From Neckera pumila (taxonomy: Eukaryota; Streptophyta; Bryopsida; Hypnales; Neckeraceae): a stretch of DNA of 64,000 bases. Location of the stretch: NCBI GenBank assembly GCA_963969595.1, contig OZ018415.1, positions 3,906,001 to 3,970,000 of the forward strand, written 5' to 3'. Under the pieces are notes generated by a model, which did no database searches, was not told the DNA's origin, and saw only the letters and a program-made list of their open reading frames with translations. The position numbers and the translations under genes are program-made. This document shows, piece after piece, positions 34,175-46,865 of the stretch; position 1 is the stretch's first letter, and the number at the start of each line of letters is the position of its first letter.

Positions 34175-37100
34175 TTACAAGATGATCTCATCTTGAACGC
34201 TGACCTGGAGTGTCTTATGAGGTAGGACTATGCAATTAACAACCACCACCTCATCCTCAACTGCAACATCTTCTCCTGCAATAAATGAAAAAGAAGATAT
34301 AAGTCAGAAACTAGGGACGAGGCTAATTTAGCTTGCGCTGCTACTAGAGAAAGCAAAATAATACCATTATATAGCAAACATGTTCCGTACGCATTACGTA
34401 ACAAAATGTTTCAGAGACAATTTTGCATTGAGAATGGAGAAGAAAAACTAACCAAGGATGGTGATGCCCAACTTGGCATTGTAATCACCTCCTCCCTGCA
34501 TCGAACAAGGGAATGATCAAACATGTTCGTGTCGAATTCGTCCAAGTCGACTTATGTGCGAAGTAGATAATGAGAGCATTGGCACCAGTAACAACATTCC
34601 ATTACGTTCTTACAAGAAAAGGTATATTGAAACTGGTAATATCATGATGAAACTTTTTAAGATAGAATTGAAGCTTGCCTGAACTCGAGCCCATCTTCCC
34701 AGTGAAGACTTCCAGCCAACTATTGAGTGCATAACAACAGCATTTTCCTGGAATGTTTCCCACAAATCTGGTCAGGAGGTAAAAAGATATGAAACGAGAG
34801 AGAGGACATGCACATAAAACAAGCCAGAAAATCTCACATGACCAGTTAATAACCATCACAAAGTCGCATCACTCACAATCAAATTAGACTTTCATGGCAA
34901 GAAATGGAACACTTTTCTACAAGAATATGAACTTCTCCGATAATCAATCCACTAACATTATCTCATTTTGTGAACGTATGATCACATATCAATTCTTACA
35001 CAAAGCTTGAATAAAACGATATGAAAGAACTTCAAGGCAGAAAACTACAAACCTTGATTTCAACATCATCAAGGATAATACACCCTATAAGCCGAGCACC
35101 AGGGCCAACACGAGCATTGGCTGATATTGAGACATTAGGCCCTAGCTGCTCCCCCACCCATGGAAGCGATTTCAAAATCGATCAGAAGACATATAAAAAA
35201 CAGGAGCTAGACATGAGAGAACCAGTCAACCTTCAGCACGGATTGAGATACAGTACGGGCATCAACTAACAGCAGAAAATAAAATACAAGTCGTTGTTAA
35301 TATAAGTAACTTGTTTCCTATTTGAAGTAAAAATTGACACAAAGACAATGTCAAGAGGATAAGTACAAGAGAGACTTTACCTTGGCAGTTGGATGAACTT
35401 TGGCAGACCTATGAATAAAAACATCTCCAACTATTGTAGGCGACCTTTTACCATCTCCAGAAGCCAAAAGCTCAGGCATCGTGACCCTGTACTGTGCTAA
35501 GTAGAGTGATGAGCACCGGAGAGACATTCTGCAAAGAATTCCTCTCATCAATATTTGAGCCCCATTATGTTCTCAGAATAACATCAACGAATCAAAAGAC
35601 GAGAAACCGTAAATACCTTAACCGACAAATCAGCTAGAAGACGGATTTAAAAAAAGAAAGAAGTAAGGATTGCAGGTTTAGACAGCTGAAAGCGCAACCA
35701 GAAAATATCACAAATTCAACGGATTTTCGCAACAAACAGTAATTCAAGTTGGGTTCGATGCCAGCTCGTCCACTTATGGATATGATAATCAACGAAACCC
35801 TTTTCAGAAGAGGAAAACTACTTTATCTCAACACAATCGTACACATTGCATGAATATTTATGAAGATCAAATGAAACAGGTAAAAGCGAAATCAGAAATT
35901 CTCGTACAGGTAAAAGCAAAATCAGAAATTCTCCCAAGAATCTGGTGCATTAAACTCACCCAGGTGTTTTAATCTGCTCCCAGAAATCACTCGTTTCGAA
36001 GGTGTAGAGCTTCTTTTTGCCAGCAAGCGGAGTGAGAATATCCTGATCAAGCCTCACAAAATCAGCTTGCATTGACCTGGACATTCGCACCATTCAATGT
36101 CATGAGAGTTCTTCCGGAACACGAGTCAGCAGAAATGTCTATTATTATCAAGACCACTAGGTAAGTCCCAGCAAAGTACTTTCCTAACTATAGCTATAAT
36201 TTTCAAGTCTATCCCACAACAAGGACAGACACAATCCAAGGGAAATAGTCTTCATTTCAGCTCGTACCAACTAACAGAGCACAAGCAATTACATCAAATC
36301 ACCCAAAGAAACTTGGATATTACCTGCTGTTAGTTGCAATGTGAAGGGCTTCAAAGCTTGACATGCGACGCAAACTTGCTGCAAGAATAATTTCAAATTT
36401 AATTTAATTTTAAAAATAGGACAGATTTAAGGACATTTTCCAACACATGGATACTGACAATAAATATGTACAACAAGAAAGCCTTCACACACAAGCCTTC
36501 AAACATGCCGTCCAGGTTAGAGCTGGGTACAAAAAACATGATCAACTTCATCTCAATGTCTGTTAGAAGACATTAAGTTCGATCAAATGCGCATCATAAC
36601 TAGAATCTCCTTAGGGACCGTAACATCATTGATAACACTCAGACACCAAGTAAGGAACGTTTAAACGCATGCGGTGAGGAGAACGAAATTGGATACAGAA
36701 AGAAGCTAAGGAGCTCACATCTTTCATGTTTGCTGGAAGAAACATCCTTGATGGCTCTGAAAATTTCTGGTGTGAAAATATAGACTCCACAATTGATAAA
36801 GTCACTCACCTGCAAAACTACCACAATGTCAAGGAAATCATCTGATGTTTTGCCAAGCCTCATTTCCTGAACTATCCGAGTCCTGAACTACTCCATTCGA
36901 GATCTAGATGTTTCAATTTACAATACAGTTTAAAGAAAATATTAAAAATGGCGATTTTGCAAAAGCTAACAAAGTATTCTTTGAGAGAGAGAGACTAACA
37001 ACCAAGGGATCCAGATAAGTAAGCACAAATGTATCCCAAGGATCAGATGAAGGTTCAAAAGCTTACAAAGGTCTCTGGCTTCTCTGCATAATGAAGTAGC

Positions 37101-39558
37101 TCGCCTGTTTGGGGATCTGCCACCAATTCACCAAATTCACTTGCAACTTCTTTAGACACCTGCAGTCCACGAATGTCCTCAGAAAAGTCGATAAGATTTC
37201 ACCATTTTATATTAACCATGTCGAATACATGCAACTGAAAAAGGCAGAAAAAACTATACACTGAGTAGAACCTCAAATGTTGAAGACTAGACAGAAATAT
37301 GAAGCACATATGAGGATGACAGGCGACAAAATTATTACCCTCTTGACTAACAGCGTGCCTATACCCGCATGCTTTCTGTGAGCCGCTGCAGACACATATG
37401 AGGTCACATGAATGAATAAGCCACATCGCCCGATTTCCAAAAGATTGCTCACAGGTTGTTCATAGAAGAGCAGACAGACATTCCATAGAAGGGTGACGAA
37501 AGCCCCTCTCAAGAAACTGAGAAGTATCCATAACGCAACAGTTCTCAGCACAAGAAATAGCAGGCAAGTAAATGCTGTAAAGATGGAAAGCTTCCCGCTT
37601 GCGAACAGACACGACTCGAATACATTCGCTCGCAAACATTTTACGTGAAAGTAAATGCGTCAGAACATTACAAGAACGAATGCTAAATATCAAAGTAGAC
37701 AATCAGAGGGGGTCCAGTGGAACAAAATCCTGACTGTCAAAAGATTGATCAAAGTCAAAGGTAGATTTGAGATCAATAAGCATACCAAGCATTGCAGTCA
37801 AAGGAAAACTGCAGCATACATCACAGTTCAGCACAACAATATCAGTCTGCACAAAGCAAGGTCGGAATTCGGAATTAGTACTATAATGGCAGAAACTGTC
37901 GAATTCAAATAAATTATTCTTTCCAAGTGTCAGTAATTGTCAAGAAATATAAGCTCGTCAACCTTGTAAATAGTAGGGTTCGTCATGGCCCTAAAAGAAG
38001 GGCGGCAAATGATTCCCGTTCTTAGTAGATTAAATGAGAACGATGGTGAAACTAAAACATATTGCACATGTGAAGAATATTGTTTTCGTAACCTAATAAG
38101 ATGAACCGCTAACGCACTTAGTGGTAAGGGCTTACAGGGTCATCATCCATGAGCAGGTCCTGGAACTTGTAAAGACCACCAGCAGATCCATGAGGCTTGT
38201 CTTCCCGCAGGTACCTGTGGTCATCTTCAATTGCTAAGTTGAAACAAACCAAGCGTAAATGGATTACTGAAACACTACACAAATGAAAGGCATTGACCTT
38301 TCAATCAAAGAACTTCCAGCGTTAGCTCACCTCACAGGAACCTTGAGCTCGTTTGAAAGTGCAGAGATATAAAGGGAAAATTCTTTTTCTTCATAAAAGC
38401 CAATAAGATAAACCTGTGTTAAGTCTGGAATCTGCAACCAGCAAACAGCTTTATTCAGACGCTCGCCTACTTCTAACATTGAAACGACATCACTGTGGAC
38501 TACTTATTCATCCAACATCAAGTTTTTTGAGGGTCATAGTTTCAATGCAAAAGACAGAAATCATCGAGAAAAATATCTACTTACTTTAGCATTGCAGCTC
38601 CTCATCCAGACCCTTAAATAGAACTCAAACTGTATCAGAGTTAAGCATATTCCTCAAACGTCATTTGTTTTGGCCACAAAAGTCACTAAAGATAAAAGGC
38701 AAACCTTTTTGCAAGCAAGAATTGGATGGTGGACCATAGGCTGGCCCGCCAAGGGGAACAAAGGTTTCGCCAAATTGAAAGAGAGAGGCCGAAAGCGAGT
38801 ACCTAGACATCGCACAAAACAAATGTAGATCATCAAACATATCAGCCAGGAGAAAACCATTCGAAATTCGATCAATTGTGTACGATGCTCCTGACGTACA
38901 AAATAAGAATCATCATTGCAGTTTCCACTGCTAATGTCATACCACTTCAAAACAGCACTTGTGACTTATATGCTCGTCTAAGCTGCACAGAGGTCAGTGC
39001 TAAGAGAACCGTCGCAACCTAGTGGTAGCGCAATCACTATAATTAAAATATCTGTAGTAGCTTCCTCCGAGATCAATTAGCTTCCGGTTGTAGACAAAGT
39101 CGTCTACAGTCTCCAAACGAAGCAAGTTTTCTAGAGAATTGTATTCTTAATGCAAATCCCGAAGGTGGACGCAAATAATTCGGAAGCCGATCTACATGAA
39201 AAAAAGCTACATTCGTGATTGATTTCGTTCAGTGATTTAGTCTAAATCTGCTTACCAACAGAATCATGTTCACAAGCTCAAAATAAAGTCAAGTGAGGTA
39301 CGATTCTTAGAGAACTGTAATCTTAGTGCAAATCACACAAAGACTTCGAAAGACGATCTGCACGGAGAAAAACGAAAACGAAAGCAACACAATAAAAACA
39401 CGCTACATTCTTGATGAAATTCGTTTGATCTGAATCTGAGAAAGTCATTGCGATCAATTTGAATTCTGATAAGAAAAAACACCTTTCGTCGGGCCTCCCA
39501 TCAAGATGACGGCCACGGTCCTCTTGTGCGAGCTGCTCATCTCCGGCGAGCTCTCCAT
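34175..39558 (-). CDS. KJC1: KONJAC / GMPP-alpha-like nucleotidyltransferase-related protein, 423 aa, 15 exons, complete
   Basis: Plant KONJAC proteins resemble mannose-1-phosphate guanylyltransferase and stimulate the true enzyme, supporting GDP-mannose supply for glucomannan. Exons: 39558-39483, 38802-38705, 38431-38331, 38214-38136, 37846-37786, 37385-37339, 37159-37067, 36809-36719, 36378-36324, 36076-35960, 35528-35381, 35145-35053, 34747-34679, 34495-34453 and 34275-34175. These total 1272 bases including TAA, and frame is kept throughout. The N-terminal nucleotidyltransferase domain has [45 protein letters not shown] and [11 protein letters not shown]. The glycine loop has the KONJAC-type insertion rather than the usual GGxGTR. 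The C-terminal third (from about residue 300) is a left-handed beta-helix ([30 protein letters not shown]). It ends QDEIIL, as in the family. Length agrees with the roughly 415 aa of the plant family. The intron after exon 13 starts GC instead of GT. Confidence 0.95.
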
Positions 39559-40440
39559 TATGAAACCTCCTTCGTCTACGGCGAAATGCAGCACCAGAAA
39601 ATCCCTCACACCGTCTTCACGAAAGATCAAACCTCAAACTCGCCGCAATAACGCAATTCCCTTCCAATGCCAGAAGCGCGCACCAGAAAAAAGAGCGGAG
39701 AGAACCAAGAAAAAAAAAGCAAGTCAAATCTCTCACCAACCTCCCACAGATCGGCTTCGTTTTCCACGACTTCGTCTCTAATACCGTCTCGGAGCTCCAG
39801 TAAAAACCGAAACCGAGTCAGATTGCGCTCCAACTAAATCCCAAAAAACAGATCTCGCGCAATACAGCTCCAAATCTCGCACAAAATAGCTCGTTCGATG
39901 CGGCGCTTCGACGAGATTCACATTCACTCCACAAAATTCCCCCGTTCGCAACACACTACCACCCGAAACCACACTCAACGACACAGATTTCCGAAGCACC
40001 GCGACGTCATGACACAAATCAGATCGACACACAACCCTCACTTGCTTTTGTCCTCCACACAGCCATAGCCACCGAGCACCACCAAGCTTTTCCAATCAAT
40101 CAAACATCTAGCCCTCAGCTACATCTTCTGAATTCATAAATCTTCTCTTTTCCTACAATTCACAAATATTCTGAAAATCATAGATTCCTCTAAAGTAAAC
40201 CCCACGCACAAGGTCACTATCTGAACCAAATAGTAACAGCAGGAGCGACGTGGCAACGTGACGGAATATCTCCGAATTCGACCTGATTTCCAAAATCTAC
40301 AGAAACTGTTATATTTTCGGGTTCCTGAGACGGATTCTCGAGCCTGGGGTTCCGCTAAAATTAGTCGCAGCGACTCAGCCAGTTCGAGCTGGACGCAGTC
40401 TTTGAGAAGCAACTAGGAACCACTCAGTTGGCAAACTGGG
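39559..40440 (-). promoter_or_regulatory. Leader/promoter side of the KONJAC-like gene
   Basis: The stretch has balanced base composition, unlike the AT-rich spacer, and short overlapping frames on both strands with no recognised product. It is best read as 5' leader and promoter of the minus-strand gene. No TATA box stands out. Confidence 0.45.
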
Positions 40441-41483
40441 TTAACTTAACTTAAGCGTAAGTTCAGTCCAATTTTGACATTACAAAATAGAACCAATTGA
40501 TTGAACTGTTGCCCATTATTACAGTGGATTTTAATACTGTAGAACCAATTCAGTTGATTGGATCAGTTATTGCCCATTATTTTAACTTCCAATAGTTGAT
40601 TTTTTTATTGAATTCACCACATGGGGATATGCTTTGGTCGATCGGACAGATCCCACGGGATCGTCGATCGACCAATGACTGGAGTCAGTAAGTTAGTCCA
40701 GTGACTCCAGTCCAGTCCAGTCAGTTCAGGCTCTGGGGAACCTCTGCCAGAGGCGCGCGGGCCGCACTGATCGCGTCGCCGACTCCGGAACTACCACGCC
40801 CTCTGCGTTTATGACGTATCAGAAAACTGAAGTGGAACCAAAGGCTGTCGATCTGTCTGTCGTCTGTCTGTTGGATCGGAGACTATTTGTGCAATGGGAA
40901 ATGGACATGCACGCAGCACAGGAGATGGATCGATGATTGGGTTTTGGGGCAATTAATCACTGGGGTGTGACTTGCTTGCTGATGAGTTTTAATTTGCAAA
41001 GGATCGAAATTCGACACGAAAATAATGAATGTTGCTGGCTGGCCATGTAAGCTCCGTCAGAACGCGTTCAGTACGTTTCTACAGTACGTACAAGTTTTGC
41101 AGACGGAAAAAGCTGGTGGGTGGTGTCACTACTGTAGCTAGCTAGCTGGTGTCCCTGGCTGTTGTGACTTGGTGATGATTTGCAAGAGAAATTCAACACA
41201 GAAATAATTTTGCTAGCTGGGGATGTAAGCTTAGAACGCGCGCGTTCAATATTATCTGCCGCAAGTTACTTTGCGGACGAACGACAAAGCTGATGACATT
41301 GTGTGTGACATGAGATCGAGCCAATTGCATAAGTTAGTACCTGGAGTGTAGGTGACGGTAGGGACATCTGAAAGCGCCACTGAATCAGTAAAAAGTATGA
41401 TAATTTACGGAAACATTATTCACCAATGAGTATGGGGTGTACCGTTGGGAGTCATTCAAGTATGTTGTTGCTAGCTGCTGTTG
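40441..41483. repeat. Spacer with imperfect direct repeats
   Basis: AGAACCAATTGATTGAACTG and TTGCCCATTATT words repeat at about 40490-40590. A second imperfect duplication joins about 40980-41090 to about 41172-41255: GATTTGCAA, GAAATTC, ACA-GAAATAAT, GGATGTAAGC and AGAACGCG. A GGTCGATCG / CGATCGACC stem lies near 40635-40670. No gene seen. Confidence 0.5.
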
Positions 41484-41670
41484 TTAACCCTGGAGAGGAC
41501 GGGCCCAAGACCACTGATTTCAAGCCTCAATCACTCTGTTTGCTGCTATTTTGCAAATAGACATGAATGGATATTTTTAAATTTATTTTTAAGAGATGAA
41601 GTCTTATGTTATAAAATTATAAATTTTTTTTTGGGAAAAACTTGAATTTATCATGAATTGTTTGCGGAAA
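41484..41670 (+). mobile_element. Family B fragment, copy B2 (TTAA-bordered)
   Basis: Begins TTAA-CCCTGGAGAGGACGGGCC and continues with CCACTGATTTCAAGCCTCA, then CTCTGTTTGCTGCTATTTTG, in the same order as 47350-47470. The right end is missing or unrecognisable. Confidence 0.6.
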
Positions 41671-42411
41671 AAATGAAAGCGCCACTGAATCACTCAGAAA
41701 AAATTCCGACAAAATTCCCACAATTGTATCTTAGCGGCTTCAGTTTCGAAACAAGCTAATTGTCAATAGAAAAAACATACAAGGACAAACAAGGAGCTAA
41801 GAATGTTAGCTCACCTATGGGAAAGCTGTGATTCTAGTAATGCATCAAATTCAAAAGTGACATTAGAAAAAATTGAAGCCTACGGGAGGGCCATTCCAAA
41901 TTGACAAACCATGCTATTTCATGCATGGCCTGTCAACTTAAAAAATGCCCTTGGTGAGCGGTTAGAGTGTATGATTGCTAGTTGGAGCAATCAAACTTTG
42001 TAAATTTTTTTTTTTTTTTTTAATTTTTAATTTGTGAATTTTGGTTCTTGCACCATTGTCACAGCAAAAACTACTACGCAGAAATAGGGGAAGAACAAAT
42101 TTTTGAGCAAAAAAAAAGTAAATTTCAGGGTATCTTGGAGGATTGTGGAGCAGCCCTCCAAAGGCCTGAAATTTTCTCTAATGAGAGCCTGTCCTGTTGG
42201 ATGCAATCACTTGGAGTCAGTCCCTCACATTGTGCTTCTTCAAGTACTTCTTGGTCAAATACTTCAAGTACCTGCCCATTCCACAAACTCAGAATCAAAA
42301 AAATGATACATCCATGCATCAATACTGCTCTCCTCAATAAAGAGATAACTCACTCCACATTTTCAAAGCATATATCGCCTAGGACAAACAGATTTCACAA
42401 TGTAAAAGTTT
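41671..42411. other. Spacer with unassigned frames
   Basis: A 121-codon plus-strand frame (42048-42413) and overlapping minus-strand frame (42337-42125) are open. Neither has recognisable motifs, and the region has a T run at 42006-42021. I leave them as probable chance frames. Confidence 0.25.
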
Positions 42412-43139
42412 AACTCTTAAAGCACCCCAGTTCATTTTAGATACTTCTTTTTCACTTCACACATTGTAATAAGGAGTATCATTTATTCTAGGAAGGAGTA
42501 ATCAGGTCTTCCTAAAATAAATTTTGCTAATTCATTATGCATTGGATATCTTCAAAGATTAGTGCACAAAAGAAAACAAAGGATAAACACACACATCGAA
42601 AAAAGCAATCTACTAGGAATAAAAATAGAAGGAAAATCTACGGTAGTAGTAATTCTAAAATGGAATTAAAATGCACTAATCTGAATGGTGTGATCTACCA
42701 GGCAAGAAAAATAAACCACGTGAAAATATTTGAAGAATTACTTAAAAAATTTTAATCATTAATGAATTATATATGTTATTTTTTAAAGAACATGCTCTAA
42801 TTGATTGACAAGCAAGATTCTCCATAACTATCTAAAAACAAATCCAAACAAAATGAATCAAAGCTTTCTATGTAAAGAAACATATAATGTATGAGGAAAA
42901 TATATTGAAAAATAAAATTAAGTAAATTTATTGGTACTTTGTTTGCCTCCTCTCTCCTGTTTTGAGCATTTTTGGGCAAACGTTTTGTTCTTTCGCACCG
43001 ATTGCACCCCAAGAAATTCTCCAAAAATAAATCAATTTTACTTTCTTCAAGAAGAGTTCCAATAAATCATGGCAAACATGGAGACAGTAAGTACGTGCAC
43101 GATGTCAAACTTCTCTCCCGAAAAGACTATATGTCTTAA
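42412..43139 (+). mobile_element. Family A element, copy A7, internally deleted and diverged
   Basis: TTAACTCTTAAAGCACCCC lies near 42412. From about 42625 the sequence follows the right half of A1: AGAAGGAAAATCT, TGGAATTAAAATGCACTAAT, GATTCTCCATAACT, then CTCTCCTGTTTTGAGCATTT. It runs directly into A6, so the two copies meet with their hairpin-type ends together. Confidence 0.55.
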
Positions 43140-44057
43140 CCCCTAAAGGACCATTGTCCGTTCAGGGGACAAATGGGATTTCGGGCAATTACCTACGGGC
43201 TGAAATTTTCTCCTGATTTTCTGAAACTTTTTGTGAACTTGAAGAATTGAGAGAGGTATGTGGCGGAAAAAAAAATTTGAAATCAGACCTTTGAGCAAGA
43301 AGTTATGCCATTTCTTGGAATGCGTGGAGACAGGGGGCAGCAAAAAAAATTTGCAAAATTTTTAATTTTTCTTTTTAATATTTTTTTTCTCATAGATTAT
43401 AATTTTGTCTATCTGGAAAGCTTTGATTCATTTCATTTGAATGTGTTATGAGGAAGTTATGGACATTCTTGTTTTTCGGGTAGTTAGAGCATCTTCTTGA
43501 AAAAATAACTTGTAGGATTCATTTCGGAATGCAATTTTTGTAATCTTTCAATTTTTTTTTTTAATGGTTTAGTTTACTTGCTAGAACAATCTCACCATTG
43601 GGATTAGTGCATTTTAATTCCATCTAATATATATGAATATTTTAGATTTCCTTCTATCTTGTACCTACTTCTATTTAACAATTTTTCTAAGAATGATAAT
43701 TAAGTTTTTTTGAATTTTTTTTTCCCTAGACTCTCAACTCAATTCTCCACTATAAGGATTTAAAGCTCAAAACGCTGTAGTGCAAAAATTTTAAGTTAAA
43801 AATGTTTAAAGTCAAAAAATCTGGTCCCGCAATGTGCTGAAAAACTTATTTTTTCCACTTTAAATGCAGATATCTTGCAATCTGTGTGGTCAAAAATTCT
43901 GAAATTTTTTCCACACATTCTCATACTAGTGAGGTATAGGATCCTACGGTTAGATGTGCAAAAAGAACAATTTTTAAATTTTTTTACTCTTTGCTCTAGA
44001 CATGACAGCTTTGAGAGTTTTTTGGCAAAAAAAAGGCCTTGGTCCTTTGGGGGTTAA
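43136..44057 (-). mobile_element. Family A element, copy A6 (piggyBac-like, non-autonomous)
   Basis: Starts TTAA-CCCCTAAAGGACCATTG with the hairpin-type end (TCCGTTCAGGGGACAAATGG) and ends GGCCTTGGTCCTTTGGGGG-TTAA. The interior aligns in reverse with A1, including GTGGTCAAAAATTCTGAAAT near 43887. It is nearly full length and non-coding. Confidence 0.8.
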
Positions 44058-44730
44058 GGATTGAATATTTGATAAATGATAATAAAGGTGCAGTTCAAAA
44101 TAATGGTAAATATAATATTTACTTCTATAAATTGATACCGGGCTGTATTCTATGTAATTTTGATTTTTTATTCACATCCAAGTTTGGTGTTGTAGCCGGC
44201 ATATAATGCTCGTGTCATTTTAAACAAATCTATTTCTTCTACACCTTTTATTAAAATATTGTTGAGCTTCCAATTTCTACTTTTAAATTACGAAATTCAT
44301 TATCATCAATTTCTAAATTGTTTCATCAAAGAATTGCCTTCAAAAAAATATGAAAATAAAAAAAATTCTTTGATTTATTGCGTTCTCGTTTTCTTTTACT
44401 TTATATTTTGTCAATTTCTACTTAACATTTTATAGACCCTTGTTTGGGCTTCTCATATTTGTATATATCATTACACATTTGTATATGCCTACAAAAATGT
44501 AAAGAAGTTGACAATCATAGACATTCATGTCTATGCATTAAATCGGAAATTATACAAATCATTTAATTCAGGCTCATATACATTTAGGCTCAACAATGAA
44601 CTACGTTGGATTTACCATACTTGCTGAGATTTTTCAAAATGGATAGTACACTTTATTATATTTACATGTACAGGGTAGTGTATAGCCTTACAACAACCGC
44701 AACAACAAAATTGTGTCATGCAACATCCAC
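44058..44730. other. AT-rich spacer, no gene seen
   Basis: Very AT-rich with no frame of note. Repeated ATTTGTATATATCATTACAC-like words occur near 44455-44490. Confidence 0.35.
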
Positions 44731-44734
44731 CTTG

Positions 44735-45294
44735 CCCTAAGAATTCTTCTTCTTCTTCTCCATCTCAACAAGCACCGCTATTTCTTCCATCTTAATGTTG
44801 TTTTTGTAGTCATATTTAAAAAAAGTAGGGTCAAATTCCCAAACTTTCTTCCAAGAATTCTGCAAACCAAGTGAAGTATGGCATACAATAAGCTACCCTC
44901 TTCTGAAGCTCCACTACTTTAGTAGAACGCATCTCATTTTCCCGAGCACAATCCTCCAAACCAAACACATCCACAACACGGTCAAGGGGGTTTTCATTGT
45001 TGATTCCTTCAAGAAAACTTAACCTTGATTGTGTCTGCTCCGAACGTTGCTTTTCAATGTCATTCTGATGTGCTTCCATCTTGCACTTCTTGATGATTTT
45101 GGCAAGCCTTTCTTTTGCAAACGAGTTCTCAAAAGAACTAGATGGCCCCACTCCGGAGTATTGGAGAGCACACAAAAAGACCTCATTCGCACAAACTAAC
45201 AAATATAAAATACAAACACAAAACAACTTTCAATCGCAAATTACAACATACAACTAGCAAACAAGCAAGAAAAAAGCGATGGAAAAATACTTAC
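44735..45294 (-). CDS. Uncertain minus-strand gene or gene fragment, function unknown
   Basis: A 131-codon open stretch on the minus strand (45226-44831) has charged, coiled-coil-like segments (AKERLAKIIKKCKMEAHQND, VVELQKRVAYCM). A short second piece, KMEEIAVLVEMEKKKKNS, follows near 44790-44740 in another frame. Upstream, CTATCT followed by GTAAGTATT at about 45287 is a strong splice donor on the same strand, so a leader exon is possible. No domain is recognised, and the frame's apparent N-terminus may be intron. It could be a lineage-specific gene or a decayed transposon protein. Confidence 0.25.
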
Positions 45295-45299
45295 AGATA

Positions 45300-45768
45300 G
45301 AGAGAGTGCAAAGGAGCGAAGGGGAGCAGGCAGATCGAGCTGTCCAGAGACACAAGCCAACGGGAGAGTGCCCTTCCCTAAACCCTAATCAGCGACATGA
45401 CGACGTTCCCACAAGGCGACGAACAGACGAACTGGCGAACAGACACCAAACAGACTTCATCGATCATTTTTCATCGATTAGGGTTCTCACCCGCTCACTC
45501 TCTTTCCGTTACCTCTTCCCGTTACGGCCAATTGCAGAAGAAATTCTTCCCCCATCGCCATAGCCAGATCCCTTCTCACCTCACCAATCCCTCCCTTATC
45601 TCGCCATTCCCTTCCTCTCATCGTCGAGCATACTTCGTGAAAACGATTTTGTATTTTGACTTAGTTTTGCCAATTTTCTTGGTGAGGTTTCGTTCTTGAA
45701 TTTAGCCCTAATTTTAGCATTGTCGGAGCTTGGGGAGTGCTGATCGTCGGTCTGTTCGTGTGGTTGCG
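45300..45768 (+). promoter_or_regulatory. Probable CHMP1 promoter and 5' leader exon
   Basis: Pyrimidine-rich, GC-balanced sequence (CCGCTCACTCTCTTTCCG, CCTCACCAATCCCTCCC) typical of a plant leader. It ends at a GCG followed by GTAAGGTG donor at 45769. No TATA box is obvious. The divergent minus-strand donor nearby suggests a shared two-way promoter. Inference from composition and splice sites. Confidence 0.4.
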
Positions 45769-46229
45769 GTAAGGTGAACTTTACGATTGCGGTCTGTTTT
45801 TGCGTGTTCTTGGATGTAATAGATCAAGAGGCTGAAACTGGGACTCATTTTTTCCTTTTTTGAAGCAGTTCTGAGTTGTGCAGATGGCGTTGTTTAGTTT
45901 TAGTTAATGTTTGATGAGCACATGTAAGGTTCTTCACTGATTCTGGTGATTAATAAAATTTGGCCGCGTTTGAATTCTGTGATCTTCACAATCAAATTGG
46001 TGGTTTTATAGGCATGAGATGTCGGTACTTTAGGGTTTAGAGGTAGCGGATGTGCTCGCCAAAGGTTTGTGAGGGGGGTGGCCAAACTAGGGTTGTCGGA
46101 ATTCGGATTTTCGGGGGATTGTTAGGGTGGACGGATTGGCTCGTGCGGTGGATTCGTGTGCTGAGGACGAGAGTTGGAGCGTTTGATCCTCTCGTGGTCG
46201 TTTGTGCTGCCGTTCTGTCCTTGAAGCAG
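45769..46229 (+). other. Probable 5' leader intron of CHMP1
   Basis: The donor GTAAGGTGAAC and the acceptor CTGTCCTTGAAGCAG (ending 46229) bracket 461 bases that contain several upstream ATGs. Removing it leaves a short clean leader of about 21 bases before the start codon, which supports the reading. Confidence 0.5.
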
Positions 46230-46250
46230 GTCGGTGAGGACGGAGACGCG

Positions 46251-46865
46251 ATGGGGGGCAGCCAGGAGAAGCTTTTGAACCAAATTTTCCAGCTGAAGTT
46301 CACGTCGAAGACGTTAGTCCGCCAAGCGAAGAAATGTGAGTCCGAGGAGAAGTCGGAGAAGCTGAAAGTGAAAAAAGCCATCGAGAAGGGGAACATGGAC
46401 GGGGCACGAATCTACGCCCAGAATGCCATTCGGAAACACAACGAGCAACTGAATTACCTTCGACTCGCTTCACGTCTGGATGCCGTCGTGGCTCGTCTAG
46501 GCACGCAGAGCAAAATGCAGACCATCACGAAGTCCATGGGGTCGATTGTGAAGGCGCTGGACAGTGCACTGGCAGTGGGGAACATGGAGAAGATCTCGCA
46601 AACAATGGATCAGTTCGAGAAGACGTTCGTGAACATGGAGGTGCAGTCCCAGTTCGTGGAGTCGGCTATGGCGGGGAGCACCAGCCTTTCCACGCCGGAA
46701 GATGATGTGAACTCTCTCATGCACCAAGTGGCCGATGACTATGGATTGGAAGTTTCTGTTGGTCTGCCGCAAGCGGCATCTCACAAGCCGATGAGTGATG
46801 CGGAGTCTACTGTGTCGGAAGATGACTTGAGCCGCAGATTAGCCGAGCTCAAAAGCAGGGGTTGA
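46251..46865 (+). CDS. CHMP1: Charged multivesicular body protein 1 (ESCRT-III subunit), 204 aa, intronless coding region
   Basis: CHMP1/DID2 helps the last steps of ESCRT-III membrane scission at endosomes and recruits the VPS4 ATPase through its C-terminal tail. The protein starts [20 protein letters not shown], with the basic first helix, then [20 protein letters not shown] and the long central helices ([18 protein letters not shown]). It closes with an acidic stretch and [14 protein letters not shown], a clear MIM1 motif. Length and order match plant CHMP1 throughout. The frame is open further upstream to 46050, but those residues do not resemble the family, and the ATG at 46251 gives the conserved N-terminus just after a likely leader-intron acceptor. 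Codon use is GC-richer than the surroundings. No defect seen. Confidence 0.97.
   Translation: MGGSQEKLLNQIFQLKFTSKTLVRQAKKCESEEKSEKLKVKKAIEKGNMDGARIYAQNAIRKHNEQLNYLRLASRLDAVVARLGTQSKMQTITKSMGSIVKALDSALAVGNMEKISQTMDQFEKTFVNMEVQSQFVESAMAGSTSLSTPEDDVNSLMHQVADDYGLEVSVGLPQAASHKPMSDAESTVSEDDLSRRLAELKSRG

Noticed and set aside
35690..35775. GGGTTCGATGCC resembling a tRNA B box
   Set aside because: No A box or acceptor stem; it lies in an intron of the KONJAC-like gene.
38999..39060. tRNA-like A-box sequence (CCTAGTGGTAGCGC)
   Set aside because: No matching GGTTCGAATCC-type B box or cloverleaf follows.
46050..46250. N-terminal 67-residue extension of CHMP1
   Set aside because: It does not resemble the family, and a leader-intron acceptor lies just before the conserved start.
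46497..46784. 95-codon minus-strand frame inside CHMP1
   Set aside because: Shadow of the conserved CHMP1 coding sequence.
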